A stretch of DNA of 64,000 nucleotides from Carya illinoinensis (GCF_018687715.1 NC_056757.1:11158501-11222500), one strand, 5' to 3'. Counted from the stretch's first letter, positions 1-11,379 are shown. Numbers and translations are program-made. Notes: generated by a model not told the origin, from the letters alone.

Positions 1-422
1 CAGTTGCATGTAAAGACTACTAAATTTCCACACCAATGACAGTTAAAAGCTTTTATTTATTAATTAATATAAAATAAAAAGCTAATTAAAGCCAGCTAGC
101 TCTTTAAGGGAGAGTAACGATATTTATCACAAAAAAAAAAAAAAAATGATAAACATACGTCAATTTTAACAATATATTCTATAATTATGTTTTAAAATGA
201 AGGGTATTTTAGTAAAATATTTTATAAAAGCAACGTCACTTTATAAAAATACACTCACTTTAAAACATGTGTTGTGAACTTGTGAAATATGTTATGAAAT
301 GTATTGTGTGGATATCATTGCTCATTTATGAGAAGGAGGTAAGGGTAGTAACTTTTCTTTCTTTTTTTCATTAATTTGTTACCTTATTCTCCCATTTTCT
401 CCACAAAGGGTACAAATATTGG
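1..422. other. AT-rich non-coding stretch, nothing recognised
   Basis: No open frame of note. Poly-A run near 130-146 and generally AT-rich sequence. No gene, RNA or transposon terminus could be supported here. Confidence 0.5.
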
Positions 423-628
423 CCTCCTTTAAATACAAAGATTAGATGAGATGAAATAAAAATTAAAAGTTGAATAAAATATTATTAAAATATAATTTTT
501 TTAACATAATTTTATTTTTAGATTTGAAAAAATTGACTTATTTATTATATTTTATGTGGGTATTTGAGAAATTTATAATGATTATATGAGAAGTTTCATA
601 TCATCTTAGTAACCAAATCAGACCTGAC
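423..628 (+). repeat. AT-rich MITE, family A copy 1
   Basis: A roughly 205-bp AT-rich segment that aligns by eye with two other places in the window (22074-22320 and 40820-41068). Shared landmarks in order are a GATGAGATG-like start, TTGAATAAAATATTATTAAAATAT, a block of AATTTGAAAAAATTGA, TTTATTATATTTTNTGT, and a terminal region ending in a GTAACCAAA-like sequence that is the inverse of the start. No coding capacity. I recall this type of repeat as very abundant in Fagales genomes; that is memory rather than a search. Confidence 0.6.
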
Positions 629-909
629 GACTTGTGTAAGATCCACCATGGCATTTGTTTCAATGCATGCAAAGCCGCCATGCCCCCAGCCCCCCCTTTT
701 TCGAAACTGAGAACATCAATCATATTAATCTGCAATATGGCATTCAGCCATTATAAGAGGTTTAATATAATTAGCAATACAGTCAATATCCAAAAGTTCA
801 TGATCTAGATTCATTGTTGTCTTTACTAATTGATGGGCAACGCCATTCAATTCTTGCTTCACATGCTAAACAGTCCACTTTGCATTACTCAATAATTTGT
901 TAATGTCTG

Positions 910-3088
910 TGTGATACCTCTTTTTACGTGTATTTTCACTGAATGAGTATTTTTAATTTAATTAATGTATTGGTTCTTTTATTTTAAATTATTATATTTT
1001 AATTGATTTTATTTTAATTGATGTAGTGTTTAATTTATTTTAGTTGCTTTATAGTTTTTAAAATCGTTTTCATTGGACCAGTTTCTTGACTCAAGATGTG
1101 AAAACTGAATCTCACTTTCTCTCTTTCCTTTTTCTTTTTCCTCGTTTTCTTTTCTTCTTTTTTTCTTTTTTCTTCTTCTTTCTTTTTTTTTTCTTTTTCT
1201 TTTTCCTCCCCTGCTTTCCCCCCCAGCCCGTGCGACCCGAACACCCCCCTCTCCCTCCACCCGATCCTTCAGCTCGCCCAGTCGGCGCCACCTCCAGCTT
1301 CCATGAGCCACCTCCACCTCCAGCATGTCACTCCCTCACCGGCGAGCTCTACTGCGCCGATATTGTGCAACGCCGGCCACCCAATCTCCCTCTTTTCTCC
1401 TCCAAACAAATGGGTTTTCAAGTTGTTTTCTCCTCTTTGAGCTACCATACATGGCCAAATTAGCCACCAAGCATCACCATTGGATTCACTACATCAAGGG
1501 CTTCCTCCCCATGTCTTTCTTTTCCCTTAACTCTCTCTTTTTCTCCGATGGGTCTCCATAGCTAGAGTTTCGGTTGCACCACCGTACGCCGCCGTACACG
1601 ACCACTCATGGTGTTTCACCATCACCATCTTGTTTCTCTCATCACCATGACCTTCCCCAAGAAATTTCATAGCCAACGAAATTGTGTATAGCCCTCATTC
1701 TCCCTCACTCTCCAAAGCTGAAATTAGCTTCAAGTGTCCGATCCGCCACCGTGCGCTGCCACCCACGGCCAAAGCTCACTTCCATTAGTTTCATAAATAT
1801 CCCTAGATCATTCTCTATTAATTTCGTATCTTGGTTTGTCCCCGTTTGAAAGTGGGTAATTTCCTACCCACAACCATAGTGTAAAATACACTGTTACGTT
1901 GCTTTTCCTCCGCCGTTTGCAACGCCGCGAGCTTTCAAAAAATACCGTATAGCACTGTAAGTATTTTTCAAACTTCATTTTAGATTTAAATATATTTTTG
2001 CTCTTACAATAAATTATCTGTTGGTTGGTTGATTCCGGACTGAGTCCGAGGAGTTCGGGGGTCAGATGGATTGAGGACGGAGTTGTTTTGATTGTTGATT
2101 TGTGATTGGTTGGTCGTTTTGTGCATTGAGGTTACATTTACATGGTGCATGCATGTGCATTTTATTTAATTGAGAAAATCATGTTTTGTTGGCGTAAATA
2201 GATTTTCGGGTGCGTGTGTATCACGACTCCAAGCCGAGATGAGGTATTATCTCGGTGGAGCTCCTCTGTTCACTCGGGAGCGTAATATACTGAGTGATGT
2301 CCCCTGAGTTGTTGCTGGGCGACAACGGGAGCGGGCGGGATGGTAACGCTCTTGTACCGACTCCGTGGCCCTTCGCTGGCGAGGACTAGAGGATGTTTGG
2401 CTATGAACGCGTGGGGCGCGGAACTGGGCATCGCTCGTTTAGGTGTCACACGCGTAGTTGTTACCTACGGTGTGGCAGAAGAGTCAGGGTGTGCGGATGG
2501 CTCCTAGGGGAGGTCATGGTGCATACGGTTTAATTGGTTATTATTATGAGTTGGATTTGGGCCAAATGAGACTTTTGGCGTGAGTTGGAAAGTAATGCGT
2601 TTTGGGGCCAAATGGAATTTTTGGCGTGCGTGAAAAAATGTGTTTTTATGGGTTATGTACATTGTATTCTTTTATGCATGTTGTTTGAGTTAATATGTTT
2701 TTATCTAGTGGTGTTTGGATTTTACTTACCTGCGGCACCATTTTTGGTACCGTAGATTTTGGTGTAAAGTTCGAGGAAGAGGAGAAGGCTGAGTCCGAGG
2801 ATGCGGCTTCGCCAGAATTCTGAGTTGGAGTTATGCTTTGTAGTTTGATGTTGAGACAATATCTGTGTTTTGTAATATTTTATTATGTATGTTTTGAACA
2901 GCTTTGTATTAAACAATGAAAATTCTGGTACTTAGTTTATGACTTTGCTATCCGCTGCGTGTTTCTTCGTGCACATTTGTTGCTTATACACACACTTGGC
3001 ACTCGTCGATGGGGTGGTGACCCGTGATGTCATCATCCGGACATCTCGATTTTCCTGTATCCATGCGTGGGGATTTGGGGGCGTTACA
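910..3088 (+). mobile_element. Solo LTR (2.18 kb), probably Ty3/gypsy type, inserted in the LINE RNase H region
   Basis: The segment starts TGTGATACC and ends GGCGTTACA, i.e. TG...CA, and is flanked on both sides by the same 5 bp, GTCTG (905-909 and 3089-3093). Decayed LINE RNase H coding sequence continues on each side: minus-strand KGDSSQVV near 3165 and HVKQELNGVAHQL near 865. No PBS, internal region or second LTR is present, so the state fits LTR-LTR recombination. The interior has a pyrimidine-rich tract (1110-1260) and a GC-richer block (2220-2520), and no protein. The + orientation is inferred from the GTTACA end, which I associate with chromovirus LTRs. The length is large for a solo LTR but within gypsy limits. 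Confidence 0.75.
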
Positions 3089-3094
3089 GTCTGA

Positions 3095-4131
3095 TACCAC
3101 GCAATGAAGCTTCCCAGCAATAGGATCACCCATCTTAACTGCTTATACCACTTGACTTGAGTCACCCTTAAGAATTATAGAATCAATACCCAATTATTGA
3201 CAAAATAAAACAACAATAAGTAGGCATCTTGCCACTGCAATTAAAGGATCAATACAATAAAACTTTGGTTGCATCAAACTAGCTACCACACAACCAGCAT
3301 AATCGCTTACTACTACTCCAACCAAATCTTGACTTGATAGTCTATCAAGCAGTTACTCAAAAACACATAACAAACTAATTGCTGGGAAATTGGCCTTTTG
3401 AATATTTTTTGAATACAACATCCATACATCTTTAGCTGATAAGCACGTCAATAATGCAGGTGTTTCATCTTCAAGCAAACAGATAGGACAACTAGACTGA
3501 GAGATCACTTCCTTTTATATAAGTTATAAGTTAACTCGAGTAGGCAGTGTATCAGTGCATGCACTCTATAGGAACTGTTTTACAGTATTATTAGTTTGCA
3601 ATGACCAAAGTCTTTTCCATAGAATCCCTTATGCCCTAGTGTTGGAAGATTCACCAGCAACCCTCGATTGAAGTATGCAAGTGATAAGTAATTTTAATTG
3701 AGAAATGCTCAGAAACTGTTCCCTACATATTTTCTTGTCAATAGTAGGTAATGTACTAACAGGCAACTTCAATATCTCCTTGTGTCTTCCTCATTAAAAG
3801 TGGCTTAAACTAATTCTACATTCCACCACCTCGTGTGAGTATCAATAAGGTTAGCAACCATTGCATTTTCATGAAGCTCAAACACAGGGGATTGGATCTT
3901 GCATGAAGAATCTCTATTTAACTACTTATCATTCCATATTCTGATTTGGTTACCATTGCCAACTCTCCAAATGAGGCCATCCTCTACCAAAGAAATAGAT
4001 TGGAAAATGCTTCTCTATAAGTATGAAGGCCTTGGACCTAAATCAGCTTGTGAAAAGAATGTGTTTGGAAAGTATTTAGCTTTAAGTATCTTGCTAGGCA
4101 GAGAATCAGGAAACATCCACAACTTCCAAGT
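3095..4131 (-). pseudogene. LINE 3' coding remains: zinc-binding region and RNase H (N-terminal part)
   Basis: Downstream of the reverse transcriptase on the minus strand, stop-riddled frames still show a zf-RVT-like stretch (CPICLLEDETPALLTC near 3490, with cysteine pairs) and an RNase H-like segment (SDYAGCVVASLMQP, then IILKGDSSQVV near 3165). The RNase H domain is cut by the solo LTR and resumes at 905-715. In the family this domain removes the RNA template strand. No frame is open for more than a few dozen codons, so it is a fossil. Confidence 0.6.
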
Positions 4132-5315
4132 TTACTTAGATAATAGGGCTATATTAAAACTGTGAAGATCTCTAAATCCCAAGCCCCCACATGCTTTTCC
4201 TACACTTAAGGATTCCCAGTTTCTCCAATGAATCTTTGACTGGTTCTCCTGATTACCCCACCATAATTTGGCAAAACAAGAATGTACCTTGTAGCATAGT
4301 GTCTTTGGAAGTAAGAAAACACTCATGCTGTAGGTTGGCATTGTCTGCAATACTACTTTGATAAGTATCTCTTTTCTAGCTTTAGAGAGAAACTTATTTT
4401 TCCAATTGCTTAGCCTCCTACTTAACCTCTTTACCATACCATTGAAAGCCCTTATTATGGATTTTCCAACAATTGATGGAAAGCCTAAATAATTATCTAG
4501 ATTTGAAGAAGCCTGCAAACCTGCCACCTCCATAATATGTCTCTTTATTGCTGCTTTGGTGTTTCTACTGAAGAATAGTGAAGTTTTATCCTTGTTAAGC
4601 TTCTGACCAGATGTAGCTTCATAAACACTGAGATTGTGGTTTAAGTTGACCCTTTCAAGCATATTAGCTTGACAAAACAAAAGACTACCATCAATAAAAA
4701 ATAGATGGTTTAATCTGATTTGGCCTCTTGTTATTGGGACACCAGTCAAGCTTCTTTGTTGTTCTGCAGCATACAATTGAGAGCTCCAAGCTTCAGCACA
4801 TAGTATTAAGAAGTAAGGAGATAAATGACAACCTTGCCTCAAACCCCGCCTCAAACCCCTTTGAGGTTTAAAACATTGTTGGGGAGTGCCATTCATCGAA
4901 ACTAAAAATGAGGAGTTAGAAATATAGGACACAATCATATCAATCCACTTGGCCTTAAAACCCGGCTTTGACAAAACAACTTGTATGAAATCTCATTCCA
5001 CCCTATCATATGCCTTACTCATATCCAATTTTAAAGCCATATACCCTTTATACCCATGGAGATGTGTATTCATACTATGAAGAGTTTCATAGGCTACCAA
5101 GATGTTATCTGTGATTTGTCTACTAGACACAAAAACACACTGCTTTGGTAAAATGAATGAAGACAGTATTGACTTCATTCTATTTGTAATCATCTTGGTA
5201 ATTATTTTATAAAGCACATTGCATAGGCTTATTGGATAATATTCAGATACATTTCTTGGATTTTTGGACTTAAAAATAAGAACTAGATAGATATAGTTGA
5301 TGGCTTCACTATTAG
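4132..5315 (-). pseudogene. LINE reverse transcriptase, C-terminal two thirds (dead)
   Basis: Two abutting minus-strand frames (5315-4993 and 4974-4132) together cover most of a LINE reverse transcriptase: ISLCNVLYKIITK, ALKLDMSKAYDRVE (motif A aspartate), GLRQGCHLSPYFLILCAEAW (motif B), and thumb region motifs SNWKNKFLSKARKEILIKVV and MSVFLLP. The catalytic box normally FADD or YADD is FIDG here (near 4695), so two key positions are changed. A small in-frame repeat (RGLRRGLRQG) sits in motif B. A stop or frameshift separates the two frames around 4980. The upstream RT portion is at 6822-7070, displaced by the nested LINE. Confidence 0.85.
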
Positions 5316-5369
5316 CATTAGAATTTTTTTTTTTTTTTGAAAGGAACACTTGTATTCAATAACAACTGA

Positions 5370-6056
5370 TTACAAAAGAGAAGCAATGAATAAAGGAACA
5401 TCCTCAATGTCAACAAGGACATCATTGATGTGTAAAGCATCTCTAGCTAAGCAATGAGCCAAGCTATTACAACTTCTAGGAACATAATCAACTGTAAAAG
5501 AATCAAAACTCAATAGCAGCTGTTTAATATCAGTAATGATCAAACCAGAATGTTTCCAGCTAACTTTGTTGCCTTTGATCTCATTCACTACATTCATAGC
5601 ATCCCCTTCAAGTTTGATCTGTTTTAGTCCAATGTTTAGAGCCAGTTTGAAAGAATGTAGAGCTCCAATAGCCTCAGCCAAGTAGGGGTCAGGAAATAAA
5701 GATATGCACATTCTCATGCAAGCGATCACCCTTCCTTCCCAATCCCGAATCAAAGTCCCAACACCCACTTTGCAATTCATTTTATCCACTGCAGAATCCC
5801 AGTTGATCTTGTACACATCAACAGGTGGAGCAGTCCATTGAATCGACTGAGGTATGATTGTAGGATTAGTTGTCTGTTGAGAGGAAAGAGCATTAAGATC
5901 TTCAATTTTCTGATAAGCCTGTCTCACAATCAGTTGAGGGGAGGAAAAAGTTTGGTTAAAAACCAAATCATTCCTTCTTCTCCAAATTTTCCATGCCACA
6001 ACAGCTACTTCCATTAAAACTTCATCTTCAAGATCCTGCAACATATGCATCAGCAA
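5370..6056 (-). pseudogene. RNase H domain of the nested LINE
   Basis: An open minus-strand frame of 228 codons. It begins in the spacer after the zinc region (VAWKIWRRRNDLVFNQ) and carries a plant LINE RNase H-like fold: NWDSAVD (first aspartate), GVGTLIRDWEGRVIACM, PYLAEAIGALHSFKLALN (the glutamate), KLEGDAMNVVNEI (second aspartate), and DYVPRSCNSLAHCLAR (the HxxA-type end). The key acidic residues are visible. There is no intact upstream RT in this copy, so it cannot act alone. The stop lies about 30 bp before the poly-A tail. Confidence 0.8.
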
Positions 6057-6071
6057 GCTTCTGAAAGAAAT

Positions 6072-6811
6072 CTAGTTCATACATTGTTTCTGCAGTTTTG
6101 ATGAGCAAAGGCACCACACATCCCTAGCTGCCTCGCACTCCCATAAGACATGTTCCACAGATTCTTCATGGTGATTGCAGATAGGACACCAAGGTTCATT
6201 TACAACATTTCTCTTAAAAAGATTTAGTTTTGTAGGAAGACTATTATGACATGCTTTCCACAAAAATAACTTCTCTACATTTGGAACTTTAATCCTCCAA
6301 AGCTTGTTCCAATTTTCACTATCAACAAGAGTTTCAGAATGCTGGCCTTTAGCTCTCTGATGAAGCTCCAGTTGAAGATGATATGCACTTCTAACAGAGA
6401 AAATTCCATTAGAAGTACATCTCCAGATAACTTTATCAGGACTGTTACATAAACTTATAGGAATCTGTCTAATTATTTCAGCTTCACTCTGTAGAAAAAT
6501 TTGATCAATTAAGTCAGTCTTCCAGGTTTTGGCTTCATGGTCAATAAGTGTAGAAACAGATTCCTCAGGATCAAAACAAGAAATAGGACTTTGGACTTTG
6601 AATGAAGTTGGAATAGGCAGCCATTTATGGTGCCATATTTTAGTGCCTGCTCCATTACCAATATGCCAAAATAAGCCTTCTTCCAACAATGGTTTAGCAG
6701 CCATAAGACTCCTCCATACAAGGGATGAGTTCCTTGGAATTGTAGCATTTACGAACTGGCCATCAGGATAATATTTAGATGAGAGAACTTTTGCTGCAAG
6801 AGAGTGAGGGA
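6072..6811 (-). pseudogene. zf-RVT zinc-binding region of the nested LINE
   Basis: Minus-strand frame continuing the nested LINE upstream of its RNase H. It starts at the truncation point (VPHSLAAKVLSSKYYPDGQF) and includes WHIGNGAGTKIWHHKWLP and the zf-RVT signature: LWRIKVPNVEKLFLWKACHNSLPTK followed by WCPICNHHEESVEHVLWEC with C, C, H and C ligands. One stop or frameshift separates it from the RNase H frame. The first 17 residues of the longer open frame (up to 6863, VVGNEVCHDVLSFFNSN) belong to the host LINE, not to this copy. Confidence 0.8.
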
Positions 6812-6821
6812 CATTAGAGTT

Positions 6822-7070
6822 GAAGAAAGATAGAACATCATGACAAACCTCATTGCCCACCACATCCTAATGGTCTTGATAAAAACTTGCCCTATATCCA
6901 TCTAGTTCAGGGACTTTGTATAGTCCCAATTTGAAAACTACATCCTTAACTTCATCTTATGTGAATACCTAGAGTAAAGCTTCATTCATTTCATCAGATA
7001 CTTTAAGGGTGAGATCTTTAAGACAAACATCAATTTGAGATGGATGAGAAGAAGTAAATAAGTTCTAATA
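6822..7070 (-). pseudogene. Host LINE reverse transcriptase, N-terminal part
   Basis: Minus-strand remains just upstream of the nested LINE: EVKDVVFKLGPYKVPELDGYRASFYQDH followed by DVVGNEVCHDVLSFFNSN, the usual start of the plant LINE RT domain (the LGPxKAPGxDG motif, decayed). The frame continues into 5315 downwards once the nested element is removed. A few stop codons are present. Confidence 0.7.
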
Positions 7071-7499
7071 AAATTGAGTAAAAGCAAGACCTATCTTGAC
7101 AGCAGTATTGAACTGAACTCCATCCTTACCTTCCACCAGCAAGATTTTGTTCATTTTCTGTCTTTGACTTGCACTCAAATAAAAAAAAAATTGATATTTC
7201 TATCCCCATTCTACTACCAATGTACTTTAGCCCTATGTTTTCATATCAGGTGCAAGTTTTCTTGAAGAGTGGAAATGTCTTTTTATAGTTTACTAACTTC
7301 TGAAACTGAAGATGCTATTAGATTGTTATGGACATTTTCAGGTTGGCAAAACTTCTTTTTGAGATGATGATTAGAGATTGGATCTTTTGTTCTAACATCT
7401 TTTAATAGATTTCATACAATAGCCAAGTTTAGTAGACAAAGAAGTAAGATTATCAAAAAAACAACCTAACTGCAACCATGCATCTTTAATAGCCTCATC
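7071..7499 (-). pseudogene. LINE ORF2 spacer between endonuclease and RT, strongly decayed
   Basis: This stretch occupies the position of the ORF2 linker. No frame of useful length remains and I could not read individual motifs with confidence; it is assigned by position between the endonuclease and RT fragments. Confidence 0.4.
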
Positions 7500-8280
7500 A
7501 TAATCTTCATAAGAAGCTCATCTGGCCTTAAATCTACTTGGTCTATTCATAGAAAAGGAAGATCCATTCTTTTGTGTTATAGTCAATAAAGGATAATGAT
7601 AAGAGGTTACTGGGGTCATTACCTTGATATTAAACATGCCAAATTCCTCACACCAAGTAGATGATGCCACTACTCTATCAAGTTTTTCTTTCGTAAAAGA
7701 ATCGTATGTTTGATTATTCGACCAAGTAAACTTCCCTTTAGAGAATCTCAATTTATGAAGTTAACAATCATCTAAGACATCTTTAAAACGAACTCTATGT
7801 TTCTCACTCCTTGTTGCACCACCCTCTTTGTCACATGAAATAAAATCTCATTGAAATCACCAAGACAAAGCCACAATTGAGGGTTCAAAGTGTTAAGTTG
7901 CCTTAAAATGTTATATTCTTCTATTCTCTTTTCAGTAATGGTATGGCCATAAAAGCATGTGAGCATCCATGAGGGTTTTGGAGGGATGTTGTTAACCAAC
8001 AACTAATATGTATTTGTGAATATTTGTGGATTTCTACTAGAATATCAGCCTTTTATAACAAAGCTAACCCACCCCCACGACCCAATCCTTCAACAATAAA
8101 CATATTTGGAAAACCAAAAAGATGTTTCAAACTTTCCATCTTATTTTTATGTAACTTAGTTTCCATAACCATAAGGTTTTGGTCATGAACTATCTAAAAA
8201 TTGTCAAGCCCTCGGCAGTTCCAACTTAAAAGCCTCATTTCTCTTGGCGGAGTTGGGAATCAACATCTGCCAATACTTTT
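7500..8280 (-). pseudogene. Host LINE apurinic endonuclease domain
   Basis: Three minus-strand fragments form an endonuclease/exonuclease/phosphatase fold: LLSWNCRGLDN and ETKLH (near 8240-8150, with the metal-binding asparagine and glutamate), GLGRGGGLALL, WMLTCFYGH and WLCLGDFNEIL (near 7850), then FTWSNNQ and KLDRVVAS (7690-7740). The domain nicks target DNA to prime reverse transcription. Stops occur after LDNF and LALL and there is a frame break near 7760, so it is not functional. Confidence 0.75.
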
Positions 8281-8381
8281 ACATTTCTTTACTTCATTCT
8301 CAACATCATTTTGTCATCATTACTATAATTGACAATAGGCATAAACTTCCTCTTCTTGATTCCCATGTTAGCACCAAAATG

Positions 8382-8799
8382 CAGGGCCGGCTCAATGGTA
8401 AGGCGATTTCAGCCATTGCCTAAGGCCTGCACTCTATATAAGACCCCCAAAATTAAAAATGAGATTTAAAAAAAAAAACCATTTCATTAAATAGATTTTA
8501 AATAAATTTTATATTTTTCAATGTGGTCAATGCCCCATAATACTAAATTTAATATTTAATACAACAAATTATTTATATTTTAAATAATGTTTTAAGATCT
8601 TGTTAAATTGAGGTACAAAATTTGCATTGAGGTTTCTTTTTAAGTTGTTGTATTAAATATAAATTCAAAAATAGATTTATTTTAAAATTTTAAAATTTCA
8701 AAAATATTCTATATAATAATATATATTTTATTATATTATAATTACGAATAATTAATTTAAATTTTGCCTTAAGCCTCTATTTGTATTAAACCGCCCTTG
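8382..8799. mobile_element. hAT-like MITE inserted near the ORF1/ORF2 boundary of the LINE
   Basis: The segment begins CAGGGCCGGCTCAAT and ends with the inverse of CAAGGGCGGTTTAAT, giving imperfect terminal inverted repeats of about 15 bp. The flanking 8-mers CCAAAATG (8374-8381) and CCAGAATA (8800-8807) match at 6 of 8 positions, compatible with an old 8-bp duplication. The inside is AT-rich and non-coding. LINE-like minus-strand coding resumes outside it (VRNATANDVVSY on one side, GANMGIKKRKFMPIV on the other). Confidence 0.55.
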
Positions 8800-8806
8800 C
8801 CAGAAT

Positions 8807-10190
8807 AACTAACAACATCATTAGCAGTAGCATTTCTAACCTTGTTCTTCAATTGATGTAGGGAAGGAGATGGCATAGAATACTCTTGTTGTTCTAAGAC
8901 TTCTAGAAACTTAGTATCAAATCCATCATAAAAAATGGGATAAACAACAGGAAGATGGTTCATCAACGGGAGCATATGGGAGATCATGTTGCAAAATAGG
9001 ACCAGACTTGAAAGTTATGATAGCTGCAACAGTTACAGTTGAAGAAGTTATGTTTTCTGATGGGTAGCCAATCACAGTTCCTTTTGATAATGTCACGTAT
9101 TATCCACTCTCCCAACTGCCACATTACTGTTATTGCAATTACCAAAAGGATAGAAATGAGATAATTGTTCTTTAGCACCAGGGTTGGAAGGTATACCTGA
9201 AGATCTAGCAATGAATTTCCCCACACCTCCTTTTGCAGCAGAAGAAGTAGCCCGTAGCCATGTTCCATATTGCATGGTAGAAGTGGATGGAGAGGTGGTG
9301 GATGCAGCCTTGTTCAAACACCCAAGATTTCCATGCATAATAACTCCACAAGAGAAACAAATCGTGGTAGCCTCTCATATTGAAAAGGCACAAAAACATG
9401 ATGATCTTTTAGGGATAACATAGTTCCTCTTACAAGTGGTTTGGAAAGATCAATTTCAACAAGAACCCACATGTATTTGCCCAAGCCATTGCCGTTTTCA
9501 CTAACTTCCATATGTATTATGTTCCCAATCATTCTACCAATTCAAGATCCTACTATATGATTCATCCACCCAAAATGGAAGTTATGTAACTGAACCCAAA
9601 AATAAGCATGACTAAATACTAACTCATTAGGGGGAGTTAAGGCAATAAAAAAACTTTAGACAAATTAGATTCTGATCAAATAGCCAGGTTTGACCATTCC
9701 ATACTCTATGAAGATCTTGCTCAGAATTGAATTTCAGAATAAAAAGATTCACCCATACTTTAACAATGCGAATAACATTACCAACTTTCCATACCTTGAG
9801 CATAATTATCCTAAAGGCCTTACGATTTATTCTCCAATCATAATCTTTCCCACAAGGCAGAATTGGCCTTTTGTTAAAGTGTGTTCAACATCAGTATCAA
9901 ACACTACTACATCCTCCTTTTTTATGTTTGTAAGACTTGGTTTGTTCCACTGCATGATAAAGTCCTCAACCATAATGTCAACAAAAACTAGTTAGAAAAA
10001 CTTGTCACAATCAAGCCAAAACACACCCTTCCACTCAAGAGTGAAGGCATAAAACTTCTTCCTCAAGAACTTCTGGAAGAGCCTTGAGTGAAAACTCCTT
10101 AGAGGTAACTGCTTCCTTAATTGTCGGACCCCTCTGCAATATGTTGGTATTGAGTGTTGGTGCGCTGCCATGCTCCTTTCACACTTCACA
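8807..10190 (-). pseudogene. LINE ORF1 remains (DUF4283-like plus CCHC zinc knuckle)
   Basis: Minus-strand frames give a gag-like ORF1. The N-terminal part is near FTLEWKGVFWLDCDKFF (about 10000), then FWVQLHNFHFGWM, IGRMIGNIIHMEVSENG, YMWVLVEIDLSKPLVRG and VFVPFQYERLPRF. After a one-base frame change comes CFSCGVIMHGNLGC, a textbook CX2CX4HX4C knuckle (about 9318-9361), and QYGTWLRA. This order matches plant LINE ORF1 proteins, which bind the element RNA. Several stops and at least one frameshift make it a pseudogene. Confidence 0.7.
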
Positions 10191-10262
10191 AACTAACAAA
10201 TAGAAGTTATATTTAATGTAAAAATTGAGGCTTAATAACTTTGCTTCCTTTGTTTGGACCCT

Positions 10263-10718
10263 TTAGGGTTGTGCATTCAGGACCTTTTTTTTTTTTTATC
10301 CCCTCTGATCTAAAGTTAGAAAATTGAGTTCTTCTATCTAGATATCTGCCTAAATTTTACTCGAGCATGTATTCATCCTTATCTGGATGAGGATACGGTT
10401 ATATAATTTAGGTACCAGGTTAACATCCAGTATTTGTAACCGAGTTTTACATTTTAAAAAACTTCCTTATAATTCAAATGACGTCGTTTTAATCTTCAAA
10501 AAGACTTTGTTTTGTATTTATATCCATCCTCTTTAAAACGGTGTTTTGAAAAATCCAACTATCTAGTTATAACCAGATATCCAAATTTTCATAACTGGGT
10601 ACCCATCCGGATTCCAATTGGATAAATTAGGGTGGGTATCTATATTGTTTTATAAACCTAGATGCGTATCTGGGGATAGCCAAATACCTAAATCCGCATC
10701 TAAGTTTATGCCCTTAGC
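10263..10718. repeat. Probable MITE with GACGTCGTTTT motif
   Basis: Left end AGGGTTGTGCA follows GACCCTTT; right end (...CCCTTAG) precedes CACCCTTT, a 7 of 8 match that could be a hAT-type duplication. The inverted termini are weak. The interior repeats GGATA/GGTACC-like pieces (for example TATCCGGATGAGGATA) and a GACGTC palindrome near 10482. No coding capacity. Confidence 0.4.
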
Positions 10719-11379
10719 ACCCTTTTATCACAATGAGATGCAACAATTTTTGAGTAACTTTCTATATAAATCATCTATATATTTTTATATTAAATAAATA
10801 TTTTATAATATGCGGATCTCATTAAGTTTATTAATATAATAGAAATTTCTTACATATGCAAACTTAGCCACAAATACCATAAATTCACTATTGGTCATAA
10901 AAAAAAATGTAAATTATCATAATTCTACTCATTTTGGTCTCACTCACGCAAAAATCATAATATAAAAAACATTGCAATAATACTACTTAATTTTATGTAG
11001 CAAGTATTCCTTTCCATGTAATACATTGTATAATTATTATTTAAGTGAACACTTTATTAGTAACTAAATCTTTAATTATAATTAGCCATTTGGGTTATCT
11101 TTATATTTATATGCTAATGGTTTAACTCAATACTTGGCACAAACTAATCTCTATTCTCTAACATATACAACTTTATCTCTTTTACCATTTTCTATGACAT
11201 TGAGACACTTGATATCAATATTCTTTATTCTAATTTTTTATTCTTAAAAAAATAAAACTATTATAGACTTATCACACAAGATTATCTTATTGATAGTCTT
11301 GATATGTTCTTCATGTGTAAGATCTTTATAGAGTATTATAACAGTTTCTCTATCGTAGATAAGTAACAGTTTCTCAATT
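10719..11379. other. AT-rich intergenic sequence, nothing recognised
   Basis: No frame, RNA gene or repeat terminus could be supported. A 5' LTR for the copia element that follows was looked for here and not found. Confidence 0.5.

Larger units (their letters stand above)
5326..6811 (-). mobile_element. 5'-truncated LINE nested in the LINE reverse transcriptase
   Basis: The + strand T run at about 5324-5338 is the poly-A tail of a minus-strand LINE. Its other end lies at 6811, where zinc-region coding sequence stops and the host LINE resumes. The flanks are CATTAGAATT (5316-5325) and CATTAGAGTT (6812-6821), a 10-bp target-site duplication with one difference. Joining the flanks restores the host RT frame from SFFNSN to ANSEAINYIYL. 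The insert keeps only the zinc-binding region and RNase H, i.e. 5' truncation, typical of target-primed reverse transcription. Its frames are more open than those of the host LINE, consistent with a later insertion. Confidence 0.88.
690..10240 (-). mobile_element. Decayed full-length LINE (non-LTR retrotransposon), interrupted three times
   Basis: Reading the minus strand from about 10.2 kb downwards gives the order of a plant L1-type LINE: an ORF1 with DUF4283-like and CCHC zinc-knuckle parts (10190-8800), an apurinic endonuclease (8280-7500), reverse transcriptase (about 7070-4132 with an insertion), a decayed zinc-binding region, and an RNase H whose C-terminal part resumes at 905-715. A short T run near 694-698 on the + strand fits a worn poly-A tail. 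Removing the solo LTR (910-3088), the nested LINE (5326-6811) and the MITE (8382-8799) leaves about 5.5 kb, normal for the family. Both ORFs carry many stops and frameshifts, so it is dead. The 5' end and the element's own TSD were not resolved. Confidence 0.8.

Noticed and set aside
1086..1463. 125-codon frame rich in phenylalanine and leucine, and its minus-strand lysine/arginine-rich counterparts
   Set aside because: Produced by a pyrimidine-rich tract inside the solo LTR; no domain and no family resemblance.
3091..3110. TGGTATCAGA-like word (minus strand) next to the solo LTR, as in a tRNA-Met primer site
   Set aside because: It lies outside the LTR start on that strand, is part of the LINE target sequence, and is not at the LTR end where a primer site belongs.
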